A stretch of 64,000 bases of DNA, from assembly GCA_947683625.1 (NCBI GenBank), contig CANTUR010000381.1:744001-808000 (forward strand), given 5' to 3'. The notes under the pieces were generated by a model that saw nothing but the letters and a program-made list of their open reading frames with translations, did no database searches and was not told where the DNA came from. Of the stretch, positions 23,976 to 35,836 are shown piece by piece. Position 1 is the stretch's first letter; each line of letters opens with the position of its first letter. The translations under genes were made by a program, and so were the position numbers. Source of the DNA: Mallotus nudiflorus (Eukaryota > Streptophyta > Magnoliopsida > Malpighiales > Euphorbiaceae).

Positions 23976-25543
23976 TCAAAGATTATCAGCTACTACATTT
24001 TCAACTCCTTTCTTATCTCTGATCTTAATATCAAACTCTTACAACAGAAGTACCCATCTTATGAGCCTTGGTTTTGGATCCTTTTTGTTCATAAAATACT
24101 TCAATGCTGCATGATCTGTGTATACAATTGCCTTAAATCTAAGGTGGTACGATCTGAACTTGTCAAAAGCAAATATAATAGCCAACATCTCCTTTTCTTT
24201 AGGAGCATAATTCAACTGAGTATCTGTTAATGTTCAACTCATATAATAGATCACATGCAACCTATTCTCCTTTCTTTGGCCAAGAACGACTCCTATTGCA
24301 TGATCACTGGCATCACTCATCAGCTTGAATGGTAGACTCAAATCTTGCACCATCACTATAGGAGCATAAACAAGTGCTTGTTTCAACCTGTCAAAAGCCA
24401 ATTTATAATCATCAATAAAATCAAAAGGTGAATCTTTTTCAAGTAACTTACAAAGGGGTTTTGAGATTTTTGAGAAATCTTTGATAAATTGCACATAGAA
24501 GCCTACATGACCAAGAAAACTCCTAACTCCTTTAACATTTATGGGGTATTCCAGCTTCTCAATTGCCTCCACCTTTGCTTTATCTACCTGAATGCCTTGA
24601 GTTGAAATCATGTGTCCAAGTACAATACCTTCATCTACTATGAAATGGCACTTTTCCCAATTCAACACCAAATTTGTTTCCTCACAACGTGATAGAAGTT
24701 GCTCCAAATTGCTCAGACATCCTTCAAATGAGTTTCCATAGACAGAAAAAATCATCCATGATCTCCTTTACTAAATCTACAAATATAGCCATCATACATC
24801 TTTGAAAAGTTGTAGGAGCATTACATAACCCAAATGGCATCCTCTTGTATGCAAATGTGCCATAAGGACATGTAAAGGTGGTATTCTTTTGATCTTCTAG
24901 AGCTATTGCAATTTGATTATAGCTTGAGTAACCATCGAAGAAGCAGTAAAAAACATGTCATGCTATCCATTCCAACATTTGATCAATAAAGGGTAATGGT
25001 AAATGGTCTTTCCTTGTGGATGAATTCAATTTCCTGTAATTAATGCACACTCTCCATCCATTCACAACTATTGTAGGAATGAACTCTCCTTTTGTATTTT
25101 GCACAATTATTATTCCCCCTTCATTGTCACACACTGAATTGGGCTAACCCAAAAACCGTCAGAGATTGGATAAATAATTCCTGCATCAAGTAGTTTAACC
25201 ACTTTTATCTTCACCACCTCTTACATGTTATGGTTGGCTTGTGTCCATCCTCCATCAAAATCTTATGCATGCAATAAGATGGACTTATACCTCTTATAAC
25301 CGAAATCTACTAATCGATTGCCTTTATTTTTCTCTTCAACATGTTCACCAACAAATCCTCTTGCTCCTTGCTAAGTTTAGAAGATATAATCACAGGTAAG
25401 GTTTGGTCGTCACCAAGAAAAGTGTACCTTAAATATTGAGGTAACGACTTCAAGTCTAGTTTTGGTGATTTTATGATTGAGGGTGGTGTGGGTTCAGTGT
25501 TTGGTAGTTGTATGTGTGGTTGGTGTGGGTATTTGAGAGTCAC
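23976..25543 (-). pseudogene. Reverse transcriptase and RNase H of element C, broken
   Basis: The N-terminal part starts near 25543 (LPQYLRYTFLGDDQTLPVII). The RT palm catalytic MDD sits near 24755 (EIMDDFF, one-base insertion after it). The open piece 24755-24234 carries NLVLNWEKCHFIVDEGIVLG, RSFLGHVGFYVQFIKDFSKI, PFKLMSDASDHAIGVVLGQR, and ends in the RNase H entry (VIYYMS). RNase H continues to about 23975 with TTTEKELLAIIFAFDKFRSY and YTDHAALKYFMNKKD. It is broken by stops and frameshifts around 24230 and 24760-25300. It converted the element RNA to DNA and removed the RNA strand. Confidence 0.9.
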
Positions 25544-25564
25544 TTCTTCTTGAGAAGATTATAC

Positions 25565-26226
25565 CTATAAACACTTCTCAATATTCTCAACTTTTAAAGA
25601 CCGTGCCAACCTCCGTCGTTGGACTCCATTCACACTTTTATCAATGACTTCAACTTGCATGCAAAAATCTTCGTCATAGGGATATTTCATAGTTTCATAG
25701 ATATTAAACTTACAGCTCTCATCCCCCACTCTTAATATGAGAGTTCCATCATAGACATCAATTATTGCTCTAATAGTGTAAAAGAATGACATACCAAGGA
25801 TTAGTGGAACCTCCTCGTCTTCTTCAAAGTCAAGGACTACAAAATCCACTAGAAAATAAATTTTCCAACCCTTACTAACACATCCTCTACTATCCCTTCA
25901 GGTTCCTTCACTGTCTTATCTGTAAGTTGCAATTGAATGGTTGTAGGTTTTGCTTCTCCTAATCCCAATTTCCTATAAATAGACAAAGGCATAAGATTAA
26001 TTGAAGCTCCAAAATCACATAAAGCTTTTTGAAAATTTAAATTTCCCACAGAACAAGGAATAATGAAACTCCCTGGATGTTTCCTTTTTAAACGAAGTTT
26101 CTTTAAGATGATAGCACTACACTCTTTTATGAGTGTGATGGTCTCACATTCTTGCAACTTCTTTTTGTTGGAAATCAGTTCCTTAAGAAATTTATCATAC
26201 TTAGGCATTTGCGAAAGACATTTCAT
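25565..26226 (-). pseudogene. Aspartic protease of element C
   Basis: Two overlapping open pieces (26226-25849 and 25849-25565) in different frames. The first has PGSFIIPCSVGNLNF and CDFGASINLMPLSIYRKLGL; the catalytic Asp-x-Gly is kept at about 26010. It then has EGIVEDVLVRVGKFIF. The second has MDFVVLDFEEDEEVPLILGM (the flap and C-terminal core) and LILRVGDESCKFNI. A single frameshift near 25850 separates them. It would cleave gag-pol. Confidence 0.9.
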
Positions 26227-26466
26227 TAGAGGAATTTTGATATGGATTGCTTTAAACCTCTCTAAAAATTAAGCAAATTGTTGATCATGCTCCTGTTTCT
26301 TCAATCTTTAAGGGTTTGGAGCTGGAGGTTTGTAAGGTTTCACTAGTGGTGGTGTAGGTTTCTCTACTACTTATTCCTTATTTTTATTATCACCTTGCAG
26401 CTTCTCCTCTGTTTGTACTTTAACCCATTCATCCTCTTGCTCTTTCTCCTCTTCCTTCTTCTTTTC

Positions 26467-28009
26467 CTACTCATATTCTATTATTACTTTTGGGATTTGG
26501 ATCTCTATTCCACTTCTTAAGGTGATAGCCTTCAACTGTTCTTTTGGATTCTTCTCAGTGTTACTTGGCAAAGAACCTTGATTCCTCATTGACAAAGAAT
26601 TTGCCATTTTCCCTATTTGCACCTCTAAATTATAAAAAGAGGAAGAGTGGTTCTTGAACATTAGCTGATTGTCTTGATACATTTGCTCAAATCTGCCTTC
26701 CAACCTCTTTGTAGCTTCATCTTATTGATTCATTTTTATGGACATCACATCCATGAACTTCTCCAACTTTCTCTCTAGAGAACTCCCATAAGACGAATTT
26801 TTTTTATAGTAATTCGGTTATTGGTATTGCACATTATGCCCTACAAAACTAGGTGGTGCTTATGGCCTCCAGTGGTTGTTCCCTTGATTGCTCCAAGAGA
26901 AATTAGGATGATTTCTCCAACTTGGATTATAGGTGTTGCCATGCACTTAGTTCTGTTGTCCTTTAAAGTTGTTCATAAAGATTACATTCACCATGGAAAA
27001 GCTTTGCATTATCTGACACTCTATAATTGGATGACTACCCTGACATAATTCAAAAGAGGAAGACAAGTTAGATATGGCATTGATATTCATTTTATCCATT
27101 CCTTTAGATAAAGCATCCATCTTTGCATTTAACATTGTCAAATTGTCAACTTCAATTGCTCCCCCTCTCTTTGGAATAGTTCTCTCACTGGACCAGAGGC
27201 TTTAGGTATTAGCCATTTCTTTAAAAAGCTCCAAGGCATCTTCTGGTGTCTTAGGCATGATAGTTCCTCATGTTGATGCATCTATGTTTGCTCTCACTAT
27301 AGGATTGACACCCTTGTAAAAAGACTATGCCAAATCCCATGAAGGAATTAGCTATAGTGGACATTGTCACTGAAGATCCTTGAATCTATCCTAGCACTCA
27401 TAAAAACTTTCATCATCTCTTTGATAGAAAGAGTTGATTTCATTTTTGATTTTAAGTACTTTAGTTGGTGGAAAGTACTTATTGAAAAAGGCTGTATAAA
27501 GCTCCTGCCATGTGTTTATGGAGTTAGGTGCCAAACAAGTGAATGATCTTTTTGCTCTATCCATTAATGAAAATGGAAAAAGGATAAGCCTGATTACTTT
27601 TGACTGTACTCCATTCATCTTGAAGGTTGAACAATACTCCAAAAATCTTGTCATGTGACCAATTGGATCCTCATGTGGTAAGCCACTAAACTGTGAGTTT
27701 TGAATCATTTGGATCATGGCGGGTTTCATTTCAAAGTTGTTTGTAGCAACCGCTGGCCTCACAATTGGAGTTTGGTCACCTTGGACATTGGGACTCATAA
27801 ATTCCCTTATAGTTCTGTGGGCAACCTGCCCATTTTGGCCATCTTGTCCATTGTGTGCTTCCCAACCCCCAGAGCAAGTTTCTTTCATCTTCCCCTCTAT
27901 TCATCCTATCTCTATTCTGTCTTCTCCTTTGATGAATAGTTCTTTCAATCTCTAAATCAAGTGGTATTAACTGGGCTCCTTGTCTGCTTGCTCTACACGT
28001 TGTGTGCAT
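26467..28009 (-). pseudogene. Gag of element C
   Basis: Starts near 28009 (MHTTCRASRQGAQLIPLDLE). After one frame change it runs through 27888-27391 with NNFEMKPAMIQMIQNSQFSG, GLPHEDPIGHMTRFLEYCST, RLILFPFSLMDRAKRSFTCL and FFNKYFPPTKVLKIKNEIN, the capsid-like core of Athila gag. 27141-26947 has ELCQGSHPIIECQ, a Cys/His-poor version of the zinc-knuckle region. 26703-26467 is a Q/K-rich tail. Several stops lie between the pieces. Confidence 0.9.
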
Positions 28010-28098
28010 GCAACAACAAGAGTTCCTACAAAAAACAAAAGTAAAAAATGATGTTTAAATCAAATAACACAAAATTCTCAACAATATTAATTTGGAAA

Positions 28099-28116
28099 TC
28101 CCCAGCAATGGTGCCA
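28099..28116 (-). other. Primer-binding site of element C (tRNA-Asp type)
   Basis: Element-strand TGGCACCATTGCTGGGGA lies six bases from the LTR. It differs at three positions from the usual tRNA-Asp primer site TGGCGCCGTTGCCGGGGA used by Athila elements; all three fit C-to-T or G-to-A decay. Confidence 0.85.
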
Positions 28117-28122
28117 AAAACT

Positions 28123-29301
28123 TGATGGGTTCCGCAAGTATACGGATTTGTACAAGTAGTAATTAAATATCAATCCCACAAAGATTACAGATTGACTATA
28201 GTGATACTAGTTGTGTTATTGGTTTCTTAAAAATCATAGTCTTTCCTCCTAAGACAACCCTATAATTAACCAAGTAAATTATCGTTCTTAGATTTAAAAC
28301 TCTCACCTACTAAGTGTTTGGTTAACCTAGTTTAAGCACCAACCCTTAATCAATATTAGTTGCTTAAGTGTTTCTCAACTAAGAAAGCGTCTCACAGATT
28401 ATTGTTTAAATCCAATACAACCCATCTCTCAATCAAGTTTTATTGTGTATATTCAATCAAAGGGTGATCAATCCTAAGAAGACATTATGTTCAACAACAA
28501 CCAATGGATCTAGATCAATGGCTTAGGTTTAATTGTGATTAGCCCATGGTTTAATTGCAATAAGAACCCTAACTAAGAATTTGGCTAGTCATGTAAATTA
28601 TAAGAGACAAAGAAGAAGAATAAAAGAAAATAGACATCATCATTAAATCAAAATTAAGAATGTATAAATACAATTGAATTGAATAAACATAATTGAATAG
28701 AAGAAACCCCTTATTCAATAGGAAGCTTGATGTTCTTCAATTCTTATTCTCAAACCTCCAAAACTAATATAAGCAAGAAAAATCCTTGTTCTCTCCAAAA
28801 CTGCTCTAAGAAAATGTATATAAAAAATTGATGAAATATCCTCTCCCTTATTTCTGGTGGCTACCCTCTTATAAAACCCTAATTACAATCCCTAGGGTTA
28901 CAACCATGTGAAATCTCCATTTTGTCCTTCATGAGTCAACAATTAAATTAAAGTCCAAATTTCCAAATCACCAGGTCGCACGACCATGTGCATTTTTATG
29001 CATGGCCGTGCACCTCACTTCTTCAACATTTTAGCATATCGACCTCCATTGCTTTTTGGGCCAACTTCAAGGGCCCACGGCTCCTATGTAACCTTCCTCT
29101 ACTATTTTTTGACTTCCCTAAATACATAAAAAAATTAACCAAAAATAAACCAACTATTACATAAAAATAAATAAACACACAAGACATGCTTTAAGTGCTC
29201 AACTAAATAAAAAATGAATAAAAGAAACATAAACTTAATTGAAATAGCATTTAATCCTAACACAAACACTACTTAAAATAATGCATTTTTCACACTCATC
29301 A
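28123..29301 (-). repeat. 5' LTR of element C
   Basis: 1179 bp, plus strand TGATGGGTTCCGC to CACACTCATCA. It aligns with 18993-20309 apart from an internal deletion of about 120 bp near 28220 and small indels. Confidence 0.94.
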
Positions 29302-29306
29302 TAGGG
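29302..29306. repeat. Target site duplication of element C (TAGGG), right copy
   Basis: Matches TAGGG at 18988-18992. Uninterrupted Tat LTRs read TTTTTTAGGGACATGGCAAC here (for example at 4838), confirming the insertion point. Confidence 0.93.
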
Positions 29307-29480
29307 ATATGGCAATTTTACCAAATAGGGACAAATGATTAATCTTGGGGAGATGAGATGCTTTTGATTTTATGGAGTTACCACTTGATTTTTAGAAAAT
29401 CAGGAAAAGAAATGGACAATACTAGGTCACTCAGCGAGTATTGTCCCCAACAGAGATTTCTAGTTTTAGGGAATTATGTC

Positions 29481-29585
29481 TACTTTTTCATAATTTCTCA
29501 TTATATGATATTCGATGTATACTTTTTCATAATTTCTCATTATATGATATTCGATGTATACTTTTTCATAATTTCTCATTATATG
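29481..29585. repeat. 39-bp tandem repeat, about 2.7 copies
   Basis: Unit begins TACTTTTTCATAATTTCTCA with copies starting at 29481, 29520 and 29559. The copies are identical, so the amplification is recent compared with the LTR around it. Confidence 0.93.
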
Positions 29586-30408
29586 CTACCGTAATACTCT
29601 AGTTTGGGTAATGGTAGTTTGTATAGCATTCACACAATACATCAAATAGTATAAGATAATAAAGCTGAAAATTTTATTACATCACTTTCTTGATAAAATA
29701 CATATTAAAAAGAAAAGGTTGCGAAAAGATAAATCTAATATGATTGATGTATAAGAGTAACATGACCATTCATATTGCTTACTCAATTTCATGAATAATA
29801 GGATGATCATGCATGCTTGCAGTGATTATTTATGCTATGATGATGTGTGGCGATAATATAAAGGATGCATGAGGTCATCACTAGACCGAGAGCATGATGA
29901 CTCTATTCCAGGATATGAACTTTTCACATTATTATTATTTATGATGAGTTTTCATTATTTCAAAAATAGAGGATGCATAATGATAAAGTGAAATGAGTAT
30001 AATAAAACATATAATATTCACATAGCATACAATTTTGCCAATCTCATCACATAAGCACAATGGTATTCTTAAATTCTAGCAACCGTCAAATAAAATGCAA
30101 TGCGATAAAATAAATGTGATAAAATAATTATATGGTCCTCAGACTCGACTAAGCTTATATGATTTTTAAAGCTTTAGCTTCAAGAGGTTCAAAGTGACAG
30201 TAGAATGATGCAAGATTGTATACCTTTAAAGCATGCTTTGACAAAGATGAGGCTTGGTTTAGTGGAAAAGGGATCTAACAACCTAAGAGAAAGGCTGTGG
30301 GAAAGCAAAAACTATCTGGAAAGGGGTTTCCAATGCTCTCGATCGAATCAATTTTTGAGTGTGCGTGTGTTTTCACTTACTCCTCCCTAAAATGGGGTGT
30401 GAAGGGGT

Positions 30409-30417
30409 CTATTTATA
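30409..30417 (-). promoter_or_regulatory. TATA box in the 5' LTR of element B
   Basis: Minus strand TATAAATAG. It is conserved at 5910-5918, 32530-32538 (D), 38322-38330 (A) and 41719-41727 (E), each about 650-785 bp from the LTR's 5' end on the element strand. The conservation across all five LTRs supports its role as the element promoter. Confidence 0.65.
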
Positions 30418-31073
30418 AGGAAAATTGGGTAGAATAGGGAGTTAGGGTCATGGTCACACTCATATAATGAGTATTTTACATGTGGCCATGCCGAGTGCGA
30501 GCACATGTGTGCTTTCACGCACACTTTGGCCTTCCATGCACACTTCCCGTGTTTTATGCATGCTATTTTTAGGTTGGTTCCAAGGGTTTTTGGGTCTTTT
30601 AGACATGTTTTTGAAGTCTTTTTTTCCAAATTCAGCCTTGATTTTAGCACATGACACCTAGGGGCATTTACACGCACTTTTGAGCGATACGCGCTTATAC
30701 TTAGGTTGTGTTAGACCATTATGGGAACACTTCTGAAGGTTTTGGAGCCTTATAGATGTGTTCCCAATATTCATTTTGCCAAAATCAATTTCCATTTTTT
30801 TATGAAGTTGGGTCATAGTCTAATGAAATGCGCATCGGCCCAATAAGCTGAGTATTTTGAGATGATTTTTCTACAAATAAACCTCTCATTTGTATTTCGC
30901 AAGGTCAGTGAGCAACTTAATGCCTTGATGATCAATTTTGCACACTAGTGGGTTGGTTAAGTATTTTAAGGTTGCACACTTCAGAGGTTTTATGAATGAG
31001 TAGACTCTAGCCTTCTCAGGGATTTACTTCATCATTGGACTTTTTTTAGGACAGTCAAATTTGAGGTATGACA

Positions 31074-31387
31074 CATCATTAGTAATGTCTTTGGAAAAGA
31101 TGTCATCAATGCTCAATTTGAGGTTGGTAGTAGCTTGAGTATGATTAATAGCTTTACTCTTAGATTCTATATCTAGGTTTTTCATCAGTTCACATATGTT
31201 AGTCTCGATGACAATGTCTAGTAAGTGCTTCTCCTTGAGAGTGCCATTGAAGATCTCGAACCCTGGTTTATTGATTCCATTGCTCATCCACTCCTTAGCT
31301 TGTCCTTGATATACTTGGGTTGAGCTTTCAACCATAAAAGAGGTTGACTTCTTAGCCTCAGTGTCCTTTTCAGGATCGTACCCTAGA
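31074..31387 (-). pseudogene. Element A: protease-RT linker, right of element B
   Basis: Begins with the second CATCA duplication (31074-31078). Open frame up to 31335 with MVESSTQVYQGQAKEWMSNG and NGTLKEKHLLDIVIETNICE. It matches 15001-14756 of element B (STQVYQGQAEEWMSN), so this is the direct continuation of the A pol fragment that stops at 4785. Confidence 0.85.
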
Positions 31388-31392
31388 CCGTA

Positions 31393-33203
31393 TGTGAGCG
31401 ACCTTTGTTTTGGGTTTATTCTTTTTGTACTTTGTTAGGCAATGTCGTGGGTCTTTCCATTTATAAAGGACATGGAAACTTTACCAAATAGGGATAAGTG
31501 ATTGGACTTAAGGGGATAAGACACTTTCAATTTTATGGAGTCACCACCTAATTTTTAGAAAATCAAGAAAAGAAAAGGACAACATCAAGTCACTCAACGA
31601 GTATTGTCCCCATCAGAGATTTTCAAGTCCAAGGGATCGTGTCTACTTTTTAACTATTTCTTATTATACAATATTCAATGTATAGCTATCGCAACACCCT
31701 AGTTTTAGTAATGATAGTTTGTATAACATTCATAAAGCACATCATAAGTATATAATAATAAAGTTGAAAATTTAGTCATTACCTCGCTTTCCTTATAAAA
31801 TACATATAAAAAGGAAAATATTGTGGAAAAGTAAATCTAATATGATTGATCTACAAGGATATCATGACCATTTACACAACTTGCTCGATGAATGATTGAA
31901 TGATCATGCTTGTAGTGATTATTTATGCTATGACCATGAATGATGATAATGTAAAGGATGCATGAGGTCATCGCTAGACTGAGAGCATGATGACTCCATT
32001 CTGGGACATGAACTTTTTCATATTATTGATATTCACAATGTGATTTCATGATTTTGGAAATAGAGGATGCAGAATAATGATATAAAATGAGCATAATAAA
32101 GCATATATTATTCATATAGCATGCAAGATTACTAATCTCATCACATAAGCACAATAGTATTCCCAAATGCTGGCGACAGTAAAATAAAATGCAATATGAT
32201 AAAATAAACATGCTAAAATGATTATGTTTTCCTCAAAATTGACTAAACTTATGTGTGCTTTAAAGCTTTAGCTTCGAGAGATTATCAAGCTTTCCTTGTT
32301 GAGAGGTTCAAAATGACAGCATAATGGAGCTACATTATGTACCTTTGAAGTGTGCTTTAACAAATAAGAGGCTTGGCTTGGTGGAAAAAGGATTTAACAA
32401 CCTAAGGAAAAAGCTGTGGGAGAGCAAAAACTATTTGGAAAAGGGTTTCTAGCACCTTTGATCGAACTAATTTTTGAGGGTGTGTGTGCTTTTACTTACC
32501 TCCCCCTCTAAAATCGGGTGTAAAGGGGTCTATTTATAGGAAAAAAATATGTAGAGTGGGGTGATGTAGGCATGTAGGCATGATCACATACGTATAAGGG
32601 GATTTTTTAACATGGCCATTCCAAGTGCATTCTCACGTGCACTTCGACACTCTACACGCTCTTGTTTAGTTCTACGTGCACTATTTTAGGTTTGTCCCTA
32701 AGGTTTTTAGGTCTTTCGGACGCATTTCAAAAGTTTGTTTTGCCAAATTCAGCTTTGATTTTAGCACATGACACCTAAGGGTGTTTATATGCACTTCTGA
32801 GCAATACGCGCTAATACTCGGGTTGTGTTAGACTATTTCAGGACCACTTTAAAAGGTTTTAGAGCCTTTCAGACATCTTTTTGAAGCCTGTTTTATCAAA
32901 ATCAATTTTTATTTTTCATAAAGTCGGGCCCCAATCTAAAGAAATGCACACTAGCCCAACGAGCTAAGAATCTTAAGAGGATTTTTCTCAAAATAAAACC
33001 TCTCATCATCTTGATAATTTGTATTTCATAAGGTCGGAGCAGGACTTAATGGCTCGGTGATCGATTTTGCACACTAGTGGGGTCGATTAGGTATTTTATG
33101 GTTGCACACTTCATAGGTGTTATGAACGAGCAAACTCGAGTCATCTCGGTGATTTGTTTCATCGTTGGACCTTTTTAAGGATAGTTAAATTTGAGGTATA
33201 ACA
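31393..33203 (-). repeat. Solo LTR D of the Tat family
   Basis: 1811 bp, TGTGAGCGACC to GGTATAACA on the plus strand, inserted into element A. Flanks are CCGTA (31388-31392) and CTGTA (33204-33208), a 5-bp duplication with one C/T difference. Element B shows the uninterrupted sequence at about 15045-15070. No internal sequence remains, so the element was reduced by LTR-LTR recombination. TATA box at 32530-32538. Confidence 0.92.
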
Positions 33204-33208
33204 CTGTA

Positions 33209-33990
33209 TCTGTTGGTCTATCCTCAGAAGTCAGGGAATTTTATGACTCCAATGTTTCTTCCTCCTAATCCTATTCTAAATAGATATTATATCTTCTTCA
33301 TTATAACAGTAACTTTGGGATTGACATGATCGTCACTAATCATAAAAATCTGGAATCCTAGTGGAACCATATTCAGACAGGTAATAATGTTGTTTGTTTT
33401 AATAGGGATGATAACGACCTTTCCATTCAAAGGGAACTAGATCTTTTGATGCATAGTGGAAGGTACGTCCCCTAGTTGGTGGAACCAAGGTCTTCATAGC
33501 AGTAGGGTAAAAGTCAGAGGGATGTCCAGGATGGTTAATTCTATTATTGATTCAATATTTCCCACTATAACTATTACTTTGAAAGTGCCAATGACTGGCT
33601 TCTTTGAATCATCGTATGCTCATATGACCACATTGGATTCTTCCAGGTTTTCAACATTCAGCCCAAACTTATATGGCAACCTTAGCGGGCAAATGTTAAT
33701 GTCATACCCGCCATCTACCATAACACATGGAGTCTTTTTAGACCTGTCAATTGCCTCTATGAAGAGAGGATGATTGTGGACCCTTCCCTCGAGTAATAAA
33801 TCTTCATATGAAAAAGTGATTGCATTGGATAGAGCTTTCATTAAAAAGGCTATCATCTCGTAAGCTGAGGCATTAGTGGCAATCTTTACTTCATCTAGTG
33901 CTCTAACTAGGGCATCTCTATTCTTCTTGGAGGCCATGAGTAGGTCCTAGATACTAGCTTGTGCTTGAGTCTTCTTGATTTGTTTAAGGA
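33209..33990 (-). pseudogene. Protease of element A
   Basis: Best open piece 33937-33620: MASKKNRDALVRALDEVKIA, then GRVHNHPLFIEAIDRSKKTP and CVMVDGGYDINICPLRL, the aspartic protease active-site region with Asp-Gly-Gly kept. Downstream, IPLTFTLLL is the usual hydrophobic strand, followed by stops. Compared with B, the segment with GRVHNHPLF is retained here. Confidence 0.85.
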
Positions 33991-35836
33991 TAATGTCTTC
34001 CTTTTTTATCGAAGTTTGATCTCTTGGTACTTCTTTCTCCTTAAAGGGTTCCTTCTCTTTCTCAAGAGGTTGATATACCCATTTGCTACGAGTTACATGA
34101 TTGACTACTAGTGAGGGCTTGTTAGTTGCTTGCTTATCTGCATTTGTACTGTTGTTCTGGTCTGAGACAATGATTTTAGGATGATTAAAATCATACTATA
34201 TATCTATCTCCATGACTTGCAAGTTTTGAAGCTGAATAGTACTCACCATACCATCTTCGTTGTTAAATTCTTCTCTCCATTCTGAGGGTACTATGACTTC
34301 TAAAAGTGTGTGGGTAGTAGGGAGTGTTGTATACATGACTTTGTAGTTGAACTTCCTAGATAGTTGGCCCAGTAAATCCCATATCTCATGGTCACTATTG
34401 AGATTTTTATTTGTGTCTACTTCTTATGAGTAAGGGCAATCAATCACTTCACTGTTCAAGTGGGGAAGGAATTTCTAAGGCATTGGAATGTATGCAAAGG
34501 TAGAGGGGCATTTCTCATTTTCATTAGAATCATGAGGCTTAAGAATGGAATTTGAGGGTTTTTCCTCTGAGGGCTTATCTTAGGTTTCTTGTATGGCTTG
34601 GATTGATTTTTCAATAAGGTCTTTTGGTAGATTAGAGGAGATCATGCTGATGGTTGGTGGAGGCATGTTTTAATAGTTTAGGAGAGGATTAGTCTTAATA
34701 CTAGTGGGTTTAGATGAGGCCTAGGCTCTTGTGGTTGTATGAGTTTCTTTTGTTAAAGTCTGTAGAATACTTTAGATAATGGGAGGTTAAAGTTTGAGAA
34801 TTTTCTTGGTGGTTTGATGACATTGATAGATGGTGAGCTGTGGGTGTTGGGTTGGATCATGTTTATTTCTACATCTTAGGTGAAAGTGTTTTGGATGTTT
34901 GGTTGGGTATTGCGGCGAAAAGTGTTTCTTGTTTAATGAGGTTCCTTATCCTCAATTTTGATCCCAACCTGATGGAGAGATGTGAAGTAAGGATAATAAG
35001 AAAAGATCATCTATTTTTTAAAGTGTGGTAAGGCCCTTTCGATTATCAACTCTATTTATTCATCCTTAGGAGGACGATTTCTCATCTTGATTGCATTTCC
35101 CTACCATCTGGTGACATAATTAGAGAAGGCTTCACTGGGTTTCTGCATTATAGTCTTAAGGTCCCTTCAAGTGACATCTAAATGAGTGTTGTATTCATAT
35201 TGCTTGATAAAATTCTAAGTTAGCAGTAGCTAATCATTTTTTATTTCATCTTTAAGGTCAAAGAACCATGACCTTGGTCCTTCCTTTAGTGATGTGAAGA
35301 AGAATTGAATAGTTTATGATTCTATAAGCTTTGTGGCATCCATGAAGGTAGCATATTGCCTTAGATGAACCCTCGAATCCCATATTCTAAAGTTTGGTAG
35401 CTTAAAGTCATCTAGAAGAGGCTCATCTTTAAACAGTGCCAAGTCGGTGAAGCTTTTGGAGCCATGAGTCCCCTTGTCTTTGAAGGTTAATTCCAATTGA
35501 GCCATCCTATTGGCCAATGGTTTAACCTCCCCTATCAATTCAAGCTTGGTCATGTCAGTAATTTTTATAGCTTTTAGTGCATTCCTGAGATCTTGGTAGT
35601 AGCAATTGTCATCATCAGCCTGAACTGGAGTGCAGGTAATTCCTTTTGCCTTATCTACCCTCAAGTGAATAGATGTAGAGGCTTCACTTAGTGGTGTGCT
35701 ATTCCCATTTTGGTATTTTTGGCTTTTATTTGGGCTTGAAGGATTTCAGCTATGGTGCCATCAATAAGCAACTTTTGGATCCCCTCTTTTAGCTTGTCTT
35801 TAAATTGTTGACAAGAGTATCTTCTTGGTCACTCAT
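33991..35836 (-). pseudogene. Gag and gag-protease linker of element A
   Basis: The start is ATG at 35834-35836, aligned to B's 17565. Open piece 35664-35314 has ITDMTKLELIGEVKPLANRM and KDKGTHGSKSFTDLALFKDE, then LPNF, the gag core entry. The linker at about 34440-33990 reads WDLLGQLSRKFNYKVMYTTL, VTRSKWVYQPLEKEKEPFKE and IKKEDIILKQIKKTQASIWD, all typical of Tat elements. About 145 bp that hold the His/Cys segment in B (near 16300-16450) are missing here at about 34705. Confidence 0.83.

Larger units (their letters stand above)
18993..29301 (-). mobile_element. Element C: full-length Athila-lineage Ty3/Gypsy retrotransposon
   Basis: 10,309 bp, flanked by TAGGG duplications at 18988-18992 and 29302-29306. 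LTRs are at 18993-20309 and 28123-29301. The PBS matches tRNA-Asp, and gag, protease, RT, RNase H and integrase are followed by a third ORF of the Athila env-like position. Lineage evidence: the integrase tail AYENSRIYKEGTKRWHDA, protease CDFGASINLMPLSIYRKL and gag ATNNFEMKPAMIQMIQNSQF are all characteristic of Athila. Coding regions are broken. Confidence 0.94.
4786..31073 (-). mobile_element. Element B: full-length Tat-lineage Ty3/Gypsy retrotransposon, interrupted by element C
   Basis: Complete from LTR to LTR, about 16.0 kb without C. Order on the minus strand: 5' LTR (29307-31073 plus 18930-18992), PBS, leader of about 1.3 kb, gag, protease, RT, RNase H, integrase, antisense PMD gene, minisatellite 3' UTR, PPT, 3' LTR (4786-6578). 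It is flanked by CATCA duplications. The large size, the antisense extra ORF and the repeat-rich 3' UTR are known traits of the Tat/Ogre group. All coding regions are degenerate and the two LTRs are visibly diverged, so the insertion is old. It is nevertheless younger than A, which it interrupts. Confidence 0.93.
29307..31073 (-). repeat. 5' LTR of element B, right fragment
   Basis: Continues the LTR from 18992 after element C and ends GAGGTATGACA. The minus-strand TATA box (TATAAATAG on the element strand) is at 30409-30417. It contains a 39-bp tandem triplication (29481-29585) absent from the 3' LTR, so that change happened after insertion. Confidence 0.92.

Noticed and set aside
27700..27955. 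Plus-strand ORFs of 79 codons
   Set aside because: Opposite strand of Athila gag; low-complexity translations without family resemblance.
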